NCBI RefSeq assembly: GCF_019279795.1
Contig: NC_056743.1
Span: forward strand, 926,725,516 to 926,789,515
Length of the DNA stretch: 64,000 bases
Direction of reading: 5' to 3'
Source: Protopterus annectens
Lineage: Eukaryota; Chordata; Ceratodontiformes; Protopteridae
The notes beneath the pieces are model-generated. The model had not been told where the DNA came from. It ran no database searches and worked only from the letters and a program-made list of their open reading frames with translations. Made by a program: the position numbers and the translations under genes. Position 1 is the stretch's first letter. Each line of letters begins with the position of its first letter. Positions 33,754 through 45,200 of this stretch are shown here, piece by piece.

Positions 33754-34222
33754 TTAAAACGCATCGCATTTATCACACAGAGCTAAATAAATAATACCAT
33801 CCATGTTGCAATTGGCAAAGCCTCTAGTCTTAATGGATCTGTGTCTACATTTCAAATATAACGTGTCATCAACTTTGACATAAGGGCATTGGGCACAACA
33901 GCCACATTTGTATGTGCCCCCTCTTACTGGAATAATGGTTGCTTGCACTAGAGGTACCATTCTCCAAAATGTTTTTAATACTACAACCTCTTCTATAAAT
34001 ACATTTGAATGGCTTATCAAAAATGTACTGCAGGTCTGATATACTGGCAAATCTATTCCATTCATTTTCTGTGATACTTCTAGCAACTCCAGCATCTCCA
34101 TCATAAGTGATAACCAAAGCATTGTTGTACACATTATCTGTTGACCTCACATGACTATCACTACCAAAAATGGGGGCAAACCTAGTCTTCCTTGCTTCAA
34201 GCACTTCACTGTATACCTCCAT
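33754..34222 (-). pseudogene. PLE-1 left arm: C-terminal Cys-rich/GIY-YIG region
   Basis: Minus-strand counterpart of 38,412-38,903, with frame changes. Contains MEVYSEVLEARKTRFAPIFG, CIYRRGCSIKNILENGT, KCGCCAQCPYVKV and GIIYLALCDKCDAF. A TAA follows CDAF, where the second Tyr of a GIY-YIG endonuclease would lie, and the same frame then continues IDKTKRKLKSR. The same stop is present in the right arm. Confidence 0.75.
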
Positions 34223-34377
34223 TAGAAGCTTTGGTTAGGAAAAGAAAGTACAGTTTTGTACCTACCATAAATGTAGATGTCCGATAGATATGCAACTGCA
34301 GTCCTGACATATGGGTTGTCCTGCCTCAGGCAGCCCTTCGGTCGGCCGGATTCCAAAGTCTGGGTCCGGCATCGGCT

Positions 34378-34966
34378 GTGGTACATAAACAAGCAGGGAG
34401 GCACCCATTCTTACCCCCTCTGCAGACTAACAAAGACTCTTTGGGAAAAGTCCCTGAAACTGAACATACAGTTGCAATCCCAGTTTGTCCCAGGTAAGGA
34501 CAATATTCTGGCGGACAGCCTAAGCAGAAACATTATGGACCCGCACGAATGGATGTTGCATCCAGACATTTTTTCACAAATAACTCAGGCATGGGGAAGG
34601 CCGGACATAGATCTATTTGCCTCACACCTCAATCATCATCTGAAGAAGTTCTGCTCAAGGACACACCATTCTCAAGCCTGGAGAATGGATGCTCTCTCCT
34701 TCAGCTGGAATTCTCTAACAATCTATGCATTTCCACCTCTACCATTAATGACCAAGGTGTTACTGAAGATCAAAGCAGAACAACCAAAAGGCATTTTGAT
34801 AGCTCCAGACTGGCCAAGACAGCACTGGTATCCATTACTAAGGAGCATAACTCGCACCAAGCCGTGGCTCCTGCCTCAATGGCCTCTGCTTATAACTCAG
34901 CACAATTACAGGACTGTTCATCCCAACCTGCAAACATTGCAACTGACAGCTTGGAGGGTTCCATGA
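34378..34966 (+). pseudogene. DIRS F RNase H remnant
   Basis: Begins at the deletion junction with TGGTACATAAACAAGCAGGG (WYINKQGG) and runs to LQLTAWRVP. The RT domain and the first RNase H catalytic Asp and Glu blocks are missing, so no enzyme activity is possible. The frame is open back into the ITR (from 34,277). Confidence 0.85.
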
Positions 34967-34969
34967 CTT

Positions 34970-36003
34970 CTCCCCATATCTCTCTCTCCAGAAATTTCAA
35001 GAGATCTTACTGGAAGCACGCAGGCCTTCCACCAGAAAAACTTATTCAGCCAAATGGAAGAGATTCAACATCTGGAATGCCAACAAGGGTCAGGATGCAT
35101 CAGTAATGAGCATCCCACAGATACTAGAATACTTGGCAGAAATGCTTCACAATGGCCTTTCATATTCTTCCATAAAAATACACGCTTCAGCAATTTCAGC
35201 AAAATACAACTGTGATCCACCTGTGTTTTCACATCCTCTGCTAAGACAGTTTCTAAGAGGGATAAAGAATATTAAACCTCCAAGAAAACCACCAGTGCCT
35301 GCATGGGACCTCAACTGCCTTGGAAAAATTAACTCTTCCTCCTTTTGAGCCAGCAGCATCTTCAGAATTGCAATTTCTCTCCTGGAAAACAGTTTTCCTG
35401 TTGGCAATTACTTCAGCAAGAAGAGTCTCCGAGATACAAGCCCTCATGGCAGTACCTCCATTTCTCATTTTCCATCAGGACAGAGTCTCTTTAAGAACCA
35501 ATCCTTCATTCATGCCAAAAGTGATATCCAAGGTTTCTCTAAATCAAGCAATTCACCTGCCTACTTTCTTTCCCAATCCTCAAAATAAAGGAGAAAAGCT
35601 TCTGCACACTTTGGACATACACAGGCAATTACGCTACTACTTGGACAGAACAAAGGCCAACAGAAAGTCTGACCAGCTATTTGTAGCTTATGCTGCTGGA
35701 GTACAAGGAAAGGCAATTTCCAAACAAACAATTTCAAAATGGATTGGAAACTGCATCAGATTCTGCTACTCTTTCCATGGAAAAGGTGTGCCAGCCAATA
35801 TCAGGCCACACTCCACCAGAGCTACAGCCACCTCCACAGCCTTTCTAAGAGGGGTGGCTACAAAGGACATTCTAGAAGCTGCTACATGGAGCTCCGTGCA
35901 TACATTTTCCAAACATTACAACCTGCCTTTATATTCCAGATCCCGAGCAGGCTTTGCTTCTGCAGTCCTGCAGGGCATTTTAGCTACACCATCCTTATCT
36001 TAG
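34970..36003 (+). pseudogene. DIRS F tyrosine recombinase (one frameshift)
   Basis: RPSTRKTYSAKWKRF near 35,030, open through WDLNC near 35,320, where one frame change occurs (relatives: WDLNFVLEKL). It is then open again to the natural stop at 36,001-36,003, with TSARRVSEIQAL, HSTRATATSTAFLRG and KHYNLPLYSRSRAGF. All catalytic motifs are kept; only the frameshift separates the two domains. Confidence 0.85.
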
Positions 36004-36054
36004 ATCCTACTACCCCCAGCTTGGCTATGGTATTCAACCCATATGTCAGGACTA

Positions 36055-36145
36055 CAGTTGCATTCTTGAAGGACATAGTACAGTTTTGTACCTACCATAA
36101 ATGTAGATGTCTGATAGATATGCAACTGCAGTCAGGTTTTCCCTC
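36055..36145 (+). repeat. DIRS F internal complementary region
   Basis: The joined ends TTGAAGGACAT/AGTACAGTTTTG lie at 36,066-36,088 on the plus strand, followed by ~57 bp matching the left end of F with one difference. Confidence 0.85.
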
Positions 36146-36487
36146 CCTCCTACCCCTCTGTAATTCTCTTTTTTGGGTCCACTCCCCCTTTTTCAAATTA
36201 GCTGGGGATATCTGTTATGGTGTATCTGTTTATTACTGTTGTGCATGTCTGGAATTTTTATCCATTCTCTAAATTTAGCCTTCCTTGGAGGGCACCTGGC
36301 ATCTGGGGCAAGAAACACTGAAGAAGATGGCGCCGGCTGATGCTTTTATACCCCAGCCGCTCTGACGTCGGGGAAGAGGCGACATCAGCCGACGCCGGAC
36401 CCAGACTTTGGAATCCGGCCGACCGAAGGGCTGCCTGAGGCAGGACAACCCATATGTCAGGACTGCAGTTGCATTCTTGAAGGACAT

Positions 36488-36745
36488 CTTTCAACCCGCC
36501 TTTGCATCCACAATTAAAAAATTTTGAATGTAAGGTAGAGAATGAATTAAGGCATGCATTAAGTAACAATAAAGTGACTCCAAACATAAGTAAGGAAGAG
36601 AGAAGTATACTGGAAGAATGTAGGAATAACAAAAAATTAAGAATCATGAAACCAGATAAGGGTGGAGGTGGTGTTCTAATGGACAAGATTACATATGAGG
36701 GCAAAATTATTGATATAATGACAATTTTAATATGGAAAGGATAAA
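36488..36745 (+). pseudogene. PLE-1 RT fragment (short copy)
   Basis: Encodes NPPLHPQLKNFECKVENELR and, further on, LRIMKPDKGGGGVLMDKITY, the PDKGG block at the start of Penelope-type reverse transcriptases. It stops near 36,740, where the longer copy begins. Its left boundary was shifted by the insertion of DIRS F. Confidence 0.75.
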
Positions 36746-38290
36746 TGATTGTGAGTCCAATGTGCAAATTAATGGTGTTCCCTTTAATTTACATGACTGG
36801 AGGTCAAAGAGGTTGAAGAAGAAAGGACCAGTCAATTACAGGTACAATGCCTCGACAGGGCAACGGGGAGCTTATTAGAGACAGGGCATGAAGCTGGAAT
36901 ATTCAAGGATGGCCCCAAAATAAGTTACAATGGTTTCAACATTTTTAATTATAGTAATATTGATGTACAAGAAGGTCATTTTAATTTGTTTTTAAAGAGA
37001 TTCACTTTTATTGCAAGGACAAAGACTGATTTTCTTTTTAGGTTATTGGCTGATTTTAAACTATTTATACAAAAAAAGAACTTAGAACTATTTTTTAACA
37101 GCCAAGAAAGGTCCAACACACACGTTTTGGTTAGGAAAAGTACTCTCAACCCGCCTTTGCATCCACAGTTAAAAAATTTTGAATGTATGGTGGAGAATTA
37201 ATTAAGGCATGCATTAACTAACAACAAAGTGACTCCAAACCTAAGTAAGGAAAAGAGAATTATACTGGAAGAATGTAGGAATAACAAAAATTTAAGAATA
37301 ATGAAACCGGATAAGGGTGGGGGTTTTATTCTAATGGACAAGATTACATATGAGGACAAAATGATGGATATTTTGGGTGATGTCAATCAGTACATGAAGT
37401 TATCACTGAATGAGGTGAATATTGCCTACAAGAGAATACAAGCATGTTTAAATAATTTGCTTATTGAGGGGCTTACAGACAGTGACACCATTTTTTACAC
37501 GTTGAGAAACCTAGAGTTCCCTCAATATTTGGCATCCTTAAGGTCCACAAGGATGTGAACAACCCACCCCTAAGGCCAATAGTCTCTGCAGAAGGTTCTG
37601 TAACTGCTCCCTTAGCTAAGTTTGTTGATTCTAAGCTCAAAAAATTGTCTATGAGGGGGGAAAATGTGCTTAAGGACTCATGGGACCTCTTGAACAAGTT
37701 ACATACTGGTCTTTACTTGGATAGCCTTACATTTATTTCAGTTGATGTGACTGATTTATTTTCTTGGATACCACACGATGTGGGTCTAGAATGGTTGGAA
37801 GAGGTTTTAAGTAATAGCAATGATATAAGTTACAATGATTTTCGTACTTGCTTAATTTTAATGGATGTGATCTTAAAGAACAAGTATATATTCTTTGAAG
37901 GTGAGTATTTTAAGCAATTAAGAGGTGTTGCTATGAGGGCCCACTGTGCCCCCACATATGCTAATATTATACTTTCCTATCGGGAAAAGAAATTTGTGTT
38001 CAGCTGTGATTTTAGGTGTTGTTGGAATTTTTATGCTCGTTTTTTTTGGACGACATATGTCTACTTTGGATAGAATCTGAAAGTAAGTTTTTAGAATTTT
38101 TTAATTATTTATCAAACACCACTGACCTTTTAAGGTTTAACTATGAAATGAGTCATGATGGGATGAAATATTTGGATATTTGTATTAGTAAAAATAGTGG
38201 GAATTTTAGAACCAGGGTTTGCAGAAAGGTGACTTTTTCGAACTCCTATTTGCATTACACCAGTGCACACCCACACTATAAGAAGTGAGG
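36741..38290 (+). pseudogene. PLE-1 reverse transcriptase (long copy, broken)
   Basis: The N-terminal part runs from 36,741 to 37,200 in several frames (LFLKRFTFIARTKTDFLFR). Then LRIMKPDKGGGFILMDKITY; NNPPLRPIVSAEGSVTAPLA; ISVDVTDLFSWIPHDVG; ILKNKYIFFEGEYFKQLRGVAM; FFLDDICLLW (motif C, [YF]xDD type); and YLDICISKN. At least two frameshifts (near 37,555 and 38,020) and a missing N-terminus make it inactive. The order of blocks matches Penelope-like RTs, not LTR or LINE RTs. Confidence 0.82.
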
Positions 38291-38411
38291 TGTTATGAAC
38301 GGTCAGTTTGTTTGAATAAGCAGAATGACCTCGGACGACAATGATTTTACTAATGAAAGTGCTTTTCTTATGGACCTGTTCAGGGTTAGGGGGTACACAT
38401 AAAAGCTTCTA

Positions 38412-38903
38412 ATGGAGGTATACAGTGATGTGCTTGAAGCAAGGAAGACTAGGTTTGCCCTCGTTTTTGGTAATGATAGCCATGACCCTGGGAATATTCA
38501 AACATTTGTGAGGTCAGCAGATAATGCATACTACAGTACTTTGGTTATCATTTATGATGGAGATGCTGGAGTTGCTAGAAGTATCACAGAAAATGAATGG
38601 AATAGATCTGCCAGTATATCAGACCTGCAGTACATTTTTGATAAGCCATTCAAATGTATTTATAGAAGAGGTCGTAGTATTAAGAACATTTTGGAGAATG
38701 GTACCTCTAGGGCAAGCAACCATTATTCCAGTAAGAGGGGCACATACAAATGTGGCTGTTGTACCCAATGCCCTTATGTCAAAGTTGGTGACACGTTATA
38801 TTTGAAATGTAGAGACAGGTCCATTAAGACTAGAGGCTTTGCTAATTGCAACACGAATGGTATTATTTATTTAGCTCTGTGTGATAAATGTGATGCATTT
38901 TAA
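38412..38903 (+). pseudogene. PLE-1 C-terminal region ending at a stop in GIY-YIG
   Basis: 163 codons: VYSDVLEARKTRFALVFGND, DKPFKCIYRRGRSIKNILEN, CGCCTQCPYVKVGDTLYLKC, then GIIYLALCDKCDAF and TAA. The next codons in frame encode IDKTKRKLKSRMYEHRYDIR, the expected continuation of a GIY-YIG endonuclease. The Cys-rich linker between RT and endonuclease is typical of Penelope-like elements. Confidence 0.78.
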
Positions 38904-39644
38904 ATAGACAAAACCAAAAGAAAATTAAAGTCCAGAATGTATGAACATAGGTACGACATAAGGAAGATGAATACTTACAATGTTTATACAAATATAAATT
39001 GAACTGTGTAGGGGCTGAATTTTACTTTTATGCAACTGAGACATTGCCCATTGATCCTAGAGGGGGCCCTTGGGAGACATGTTTAGAATACAGGGAACTG
39101 TACTGACAGTTGGTACTTGAAGCCAGCAGGTACCCTGGCTTAAATGACATGGTTTCATTGAAACCTGGGTTAAAGTTTAGGGCAGCTAAAGTTTGAATGT
39201 GGTGTTCAGTTTTAATGCTTTTATGGGATTACCCACTAGACAGTGCTGTTTGACAACTTTTAACATTGTTTTAACACTGTTTTATCACAGCTTTACATTA
39301 TATTTAAAGTATCTTGTTTATACACTTTTATTCACTTGTATTCAATGTCTATTGTTTTATATGCTATTTATTTATTATGTGCATTTATGCTTGTACCTTC
39401 AATGAATTTTAGGTGTTTTCATTTTCATGTATTCAACATGGTTAAACTGTGTTTTTAAATGTGAACAGATGGTTAATTGATTAAGTGAGGATTGTTGGAT
39501 TTGTATAAAGGAGTTGTAGAAGTTGGTGTGTTCATCTGAAGAAGTTACATTGATGAAAATGCAGCGATTTAGTTAAAGCATTTTGGATGTGTTTATTTGA
39601 ACTTTACAGCGTGTGTTCAATAAAGTTGCTCAGCTTACTAAATG

Positions 39645-40810
39645 CATCTAAAACTTCTCTTCTATTCTTAAGAATTTCAGTGCTGTTCAACAGATGTAGA
39701 ACCTGCCAATTTTACTTCTTCAAATTATACAAAAGAAAAAACTCAAATCCGGTGTGGTATTCTATTTCCCCAATGGAGGTTACATACAGACCCCCGAAGG
39801 AAAGACAGTAAAATTCAAATATCTGATTGAAACAGTGAAGACCTATGAAACCCCAATACCTTGTACCTGTATATAAAAGGACATATATTTTCCCCCTTTA
39901 AGATTACATAAAAAATTTTTTTTCGGGGACTAAGAATCAATTATTTAAAGGAAAAAATGCAGCTAAGACTGCTATTCTGTTCTTAGGGATTTAACTGCAG
40001 CTTGGTGTTAAATTTGACCTCACTACCTTTAGTTGCTTCAAACCGTGGCATGTCAAAAATGAGAACCTTTTTATGCAGAAATATATATGATACCTACATA
40101 CAACGCATTGACACCGCAATAACAATGTGTACTAGAACAGTGTAACATTCAGTACATTGAGAAGACGTTATATACACTCAATGTACAATGTCAGACTGTG
40201 ACAGTGAAGTCCTGTGACCCCTGTATTCCATAGCGTATAACTCCTATGCCAGTTCCTCTCTGAGACTTCATAGTAAAAGTTTACATGAATTACAATAGGC
40301 TATGTAAGTACAAAACACAGTCAAGACTGCCACTCTGCCCTCAAGAATTTCACTGCATCTCACGCCTGCTTTACATGATAGCACACAATGAGTACATGGA
40401 GTTTAAACATCACCTTATGTACAGTAAAAGAAATGTTGCCTTAGATGGTGAAATATATACTGTGTTTTAGTTCTAATGCAACAGCAACTTAATACACATA
40501 CATTATGGACATTAATTTTGCCCGGTCTCCTGCACACACGTCCTAAAGGAAACATAGTATAATGGAAAATATCTGATGATAGCAAAAGGCATATGAATGT
40601 CAGTGTTTTACATCTATGTATAAAAGGCCATTATGACAATACCCCTCATAGTTCGCAATGCTACTATCAAGGAATTAATAGGAATATTCAGGTAAAAAAA
40701 CACACATCTGTAATTATAACCTTATAAATTTAAATATACATCAGTGCTTAATTTGGCCCCAATTTTGATGCTTCAAACAATGCAGTTTCAACAATGGTAT
40801 ATAAGAACTA
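39645..40810. repeat. Diverged ~375-bp tandem repeat, right block
   Basis: Marker positions near 39,822, 40,190 and 40,570 (AACAGTGAAGACC, GTCAGACTGTGACAGTGAAG and a weaker copy), each followed by a GTATATAAAAGG-like segment. Same family as 27,740-29,377, continued after the PLE-1 insertion. Confidence 0.65.
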
Positions 40811-40814
40811 AAAT

Positions 40815-43670
40815 ATTTTTTATTTTTTTTATAAAACGATAATTTAACAATGTAATAACAGTAATAGAACAAAAACTATATAGTGTCTATAACAAAAAAA
40901 TGTATACATAGGAAAAACACTTAGTACTTTTCTAAAAGGTCAAACAATTTCTTCCAAGCAATCAAAGGGTTGTGCTATTTATTCTCATTTTATAGTAGCA
41001 ATCTCATTTCTACAGAAAGACTTTATTAGGTGAACAAATTCAATTTTAAAGACAGAAGTAGACAGAGATTTCCAATTTTTACTAACAATTTTCCTTGCTA
41101 TAGAAGGAACTGACCACAGTAAAAATATTTGGTTTTTAGGGATGACTTCTGGAACAGGAACATTGAAAAGATTAAGAGAATCAGAAATTATACATTTGTC
41201 ATTCCATAAAGCTTTACAAAGTTATCTAAAATCCAACAAAAATGGAGAGATTACTTTACAATTAACAACGATATGCATCCAGTCAGCATTAAGATATCCA
41301 CATCTCCAGCATATAACGCCATCTTTCTTGTATATTATTGCTAATCTGTGTGGTGTAAGAAGACATCTGTGCAAGAATTTCAATGTGTATACTCGCCAAA
41401 ACAGGGAAGATGTTGACCCTTTCACTGACTGTAAACAAAGTTTTTTTTATCCTTTGCTGAGAATTCTTGTCTATTTACTTTATTAGAATAATTCCAAAAA
41501 GAAATAACTGTTTTACCAAAAATCATTTCTGATGATCTTATTAATAATAGATATGTAAGAGGTGTTCTTAACTGTACCAATAATAATGGTTGAGATGAAA
41601 TCTAAGATTTTTGGGGTACTCTTGTTGTATGCCTCTAGTGAAGATATGAGCTTGGCATGTATGAATTGCTTGCAAGTTTGGATGTCTAACCAATTAAAAT
41701 TCTGTAAACCATATCTGGTAATCAAATGGTCTGCAGAGTTTATTTCGTTAGCTGAAAGAAACTGATTTCAATATAATAGATCGCCCCTCTTAAATTCTAC
41801 CATTTTCTGGGTATCAAAAGATATCAAGAACTCACTTGTGAAAGTAATTGGAAAAATAATTAATACATTTTTGATCAGTTAATTAAAAACAAGCTTTGTG
41901 AACAACAACATTTGACTTGTAAGAGGTGTATGAATAAGTTTTGGCTTCTCAATTTGAATATAAATTTTCAAGATCGATATAAAAATGTTTATATGTATAT
42001 GAAGTTATGGTTCAAGCAATGTCTTATTATTACTCAAAAGTAAGCTTTTATACATCATATTGGAAGTTAATTCATAAGAAATACTATTCCAAAGCAACAC
42101 TACATTGATAATTGCTGAATTTAGATAAAAATCATGGTTTGCAAACACCTATACCCACTCTTTCCAGTTTGAGGTGGTACCAAAGAAGTGAAATTCTTGG
42201 CTTTCTGGGGCACCAGAGGAACTTAATTAGAACATTGTTAATTTTCATTTTAGTTTTAACGGGTGGGCATTAAGGCTTGGCTAACAAATACAATTTTGGG
42301 TAGCAATAGCATTTTAATTAGGGTTAGTCTGTCTTCAAATGTGAAGAACAGTCTGTTTCGGTTATTTACTAAACTTGTAATTGAGTTTATAAGATGTTGA
42401 TAGTTAGTTGTGAGTGATTTTTTTACAATTTGATTCAAAAAGGAAACCTAGATATTTAATGTGTACCTTCCCATTCACATCTCTATTCAATTTTAGTTTC
42501 ATAGTGACATTTTTATTTATTAGAAGTGTCTGAATCTTATTGTGATTAAATTTTAATCCAGAGATATTTGCAAAATAATCTAGATTATTTTCAATATCAT
42601 TGTGAGTTATTAAGAAGTCATCAACAAACAGTTCTATCATAGGGGATAGTTTGTCTGATATTTTATAACCTTTAACAATGTCATTATTTCTAACACAATT
42701 CACAAGAGGTCCCATGGCAAGGGCGAAGAGCAATGGAGAAAGGGGATATCCTTGCTTAGAACCATTTAATATCTCAAATGGACCAGATAAATAAGATCCA
42801 ATCTTTACAAAACAAATTAATTAAAAAGCTATATGAAAATTCAATCTAACAAAGTTTAAGGAGAAATTATATTTTTGCAAAACATTAAATAAGTAAGGCC
42901 AACTTAAAGAGTCAAAAGTTTTATCTATGTCAAGGTTTAAAATAGCTCATTCTTTTTTATTTGCTAGGTTTATTAAAGAAAGTAATTTAATTACATTATC
43001 TTGTACCTTTCTGCTTTTCACAAAACCAGTTTGAACTTCATGAATTAAATCTGGAAGAATATGTTATTTAATCTATCAGCTAGGATAGACAAAAATATCT
43101 TGTAGTCTAAGTTCAGTAGGGATACTGGTCTGAATGATATACATAGGTTGGGTTTTTTATTAGGTTTTAAAATGGGAACTATAATAGAATATTTCCATGG
43201 GGGTGGGACATTTGTTGTGGTTTTGACTTTCTGAAATGTGCTAAGTGAAACTTTCAATACATTATCAAGCAAACGTTTATAAAATTCTGGGATTAGACCA
43301 TCTAGTCCTGGTGCTTTAGTTATCTAGAGATTTTTTTATTTGTTCTTTCAATTCATTGAAAGAAAAGGGTTTATATATATTCTTTTTGTTGTCTTTAAAT
43401 AAGTTTTTCTGAATGTTGTCTGTTAGGAAGCTATCTATACTTTTATTGTCATTTGTAAGTGGATTATTGTTACTAATATTCTCATAGTGCTTCTTAAAAC
43501 AGAATACATATTTTTTAAGTCTGTAACTAATAGTCCTGTTGTTTTTAGTGCATGTAACTTCTTTGATATGACTTCTTTCATTAAAATGTTTAGATCCAAT
43601 TGTAATGTTGTACAGACTCTGAGGATTAATTGAGAAAGACGGCAATCGGATTTTTAAAGATTTGCAGAGA
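40815..43670 (-). pseudogene. L1/Tx1-like LINE ORF2 (decayed, 5'-truncated)
   Basis: Read on the minus strand: KAPGLDGLIPEFYKRL (near 43,290), WKYSIIVPILKPNKKPN, FRPVSLLNLDYKIFLSILAD (43,060-43,170), ELFVDDFLITHND (motif C, FVDD, near 42,600), then KYLGFLF, LIKMLLLPKIVF, and the C-terminal zinc-knuckle-like CWRCGYLNADWMHIVVNC (near 41,290). This order is that of L1-clade ORF2. At least four frame changes. A T-rich stretch near 40,815-40,850 may be the remains of the poly(A) tail. No endonuclease domain is present. Confidence 0.8.
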
Positions 43671-43674
43671 TTTT

Positions 43675-44510
43675 GTGTTGCATGATATCTTGGTAAAGCT
43701 CTAGTAGAATGAGCCTATACAGAGGTAGAAAGACATTTACCATGAAAAGAATAAGAAAAATAAATGGCTTTAGAGATCCAAGGAGAAACTGTTTGCTTAA
43801 AAACAGCCAAACCTAGAGAATTGGGATGAAAGGAAACAAAAAGTTGCTCAGATCTGTGAACTGCCTTAGTCTTTATCTAAATATCTTAGCTGTCTATGCA
43901 AATCAAAAGTATAAAGAACTTTCTGACCTAACAGACTGTGGAGAAAGAAAAAAGGGGGGGCAAATTAATATATTAAGAGACAATGCATTAACCACTTTAC
44001 TCATAAAAGAAGGATTAATATGAAGACACCCCCTGTCCCTATGAAAATCTAAAAAAAGAGGAACAGCCATAAGAGCCTGGAGTTCAGAGACTCTCTTAGC
44101 TGAAGTAAGGGCCAAAAGGTACAGTCTTCCAAGTACAATGTTGCAAGAAAGCTGAAACTGCAGGCTCAAAGGAACCTGAGTCAACTTTTCAAGTACAAAA
44201 TTGAGGTCCCAGAAAGGTGGACTAGACTTCCTGGGAGGCCAGACATAAAAGACACCTTTAGGAAATTGTTTAGAGGCAAAAGAAGGAGTCAATGGCAGAC
44301 AAGTAGAAATAGCTGAAAGGTGAGCTTTAACTGAAGAATATGATAACCCAGTATGGAGCAATTCACGCAAGTAAGAGAGAACCAAAAGGATCTCCATAGA
44401 AAATGGATCCTGGTTACGTGAAAGGAAACAAGACAGAAAATCTCTTCCATTTGGACAAATATGATTTCATGGTAGTGGGTTTCCTGGCCTCCTGCAGAAC
44501 TCTAAGCATG
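43675..44510 (-). pseudogene. DIRS G tyrosine recombinase (N-terminal two thirds)
   Basis: The 43,903-44,397 frame has LRELLHTGLSYSSVKAHLSA, WPPRKSSPPFWDLNFVLEKL and LTSAKRVSELQALMAV (first Arg replaced by Lys-Arg). Toward 43,680 the homology continues with FKQTVSPWIS and HSTRAL, then ends. The C-terminal nucleophile region is not present next to it. Confidence 0.75.
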
Positions 44511-44659
44511 TCCTCAGAAAAAAAGATGTCTAAAAGAGATCAAAACCCAACCACACACAGCATAAGTTGAAGAGTGGACAAGTGAGGATGCATCAGTGAC
44601 CCACAGTCATGTGTGAGAAAGTCCACCCTGAGAGGTAACTTGTGGTGATTGCCCCTGGC

Positions 44660-45200
44660 TATATGAAGAAGAAGAGAAAACCAATGCTGCCTGGGCCAAA
44701 AAAGGAGTCAACAGTTACATTTTGGGGGAGTCTTGCTTGATCATGAGCAGGACCTCCAGAATCACAGGTAGGGGACGGAAGGCATAGAGAAACATCCCCT
44801 TCCAAGGAAAAGACAGGGTGTCCACCTTCCAAGCAGGAAGACTTCGGGCTTGTCTGTTCAAAAGGGAGACAAAAATATCTATCTGTGGAGTACCCCACTG
44901 ATGGACAGAAACACATCTCTGTGAAGCATCCATTCGTGAGCCAGTGTACTGGACCTGCTCAAAAAGTCTGCCACTATATTTTGCTCTGAAGGAATGTAGA
45001 CAGCTTGAAGAGTCATTAGATACTGGGCAGCTATATTCCAGACCTGAAGTGCAAGTCTGCAAAGAAGACAGGACTGTGTCCTGCCTTGCCTGCTGATACA
45101 CATCACTGTGTCTGTGAAGATCTTGAGAGGCACTGCAAGAAAGAGGGAATAAAAAGTTTGAAAAGCTAAAAGGAGAGCTCTCATCTCCTTTATGTTGATG
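44660..45200 (-). pseudogene. DIRS G RNase H (decayed)
   Basis: INIKEMRALLLAFQTF (HINQKEM equivalent, near 45,180), KIFTDTVMCISRQG (TDNTTVMWYINKQGG equivalent), VYIPSEQNIVADFLSRSS and HEWMLHRDVF. The Asp of the TDN motif is kept but the following residues have changed. Confidence 0.7.

Larger units (their letters stand above)
34247..36487 (+). mobile_element. DIRS F: internally deleted, plus-strand derivative
   Basis: 2,241 bp from AGTACAG (34,247) to GAAGGACAT (36,487), inserted without target duplication in PLE-1. It keeps the outer part of the left ITR (to ~34,378), then jumps directly into RNase H (WYINKQGG), followed by recombinase, ICR (junction 36,076/36,077) and right ITR with TATA (36,343-36,350). 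gag, RT and the left promoter are gone. Its coding direction relative to the terminal sequences is opposite to that of C, D and E. It belongs to the C/E subfamily. Confidence 0.9.
29396..39627. mobile_element. Composite Penelope-like element insertion (PLE-1)
   Basis: A left arm in minus orientation (29,396-30,053 plus 33,581-34,231), then a short plus-strand fragment (34,232-34,246 plus 36,488-36,740), then a longer plus-strand copy (36,741-39,627). The left and right arms are ~1.2-kb inverted repeats of the element's C-terminal and 3' region. Flanks GCTCAACTTAAGTAAATG (29,378-29,395) and GCTCAGCTTACTAAATG (39,628-39,644) look like a ~17-bp target duplication. Without the hAT and DIRS F insertions the composite is ~4.5 kb. 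Inverted plus tandem partial copies are typical of Penelope-like elements. Confidence 0.82.
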
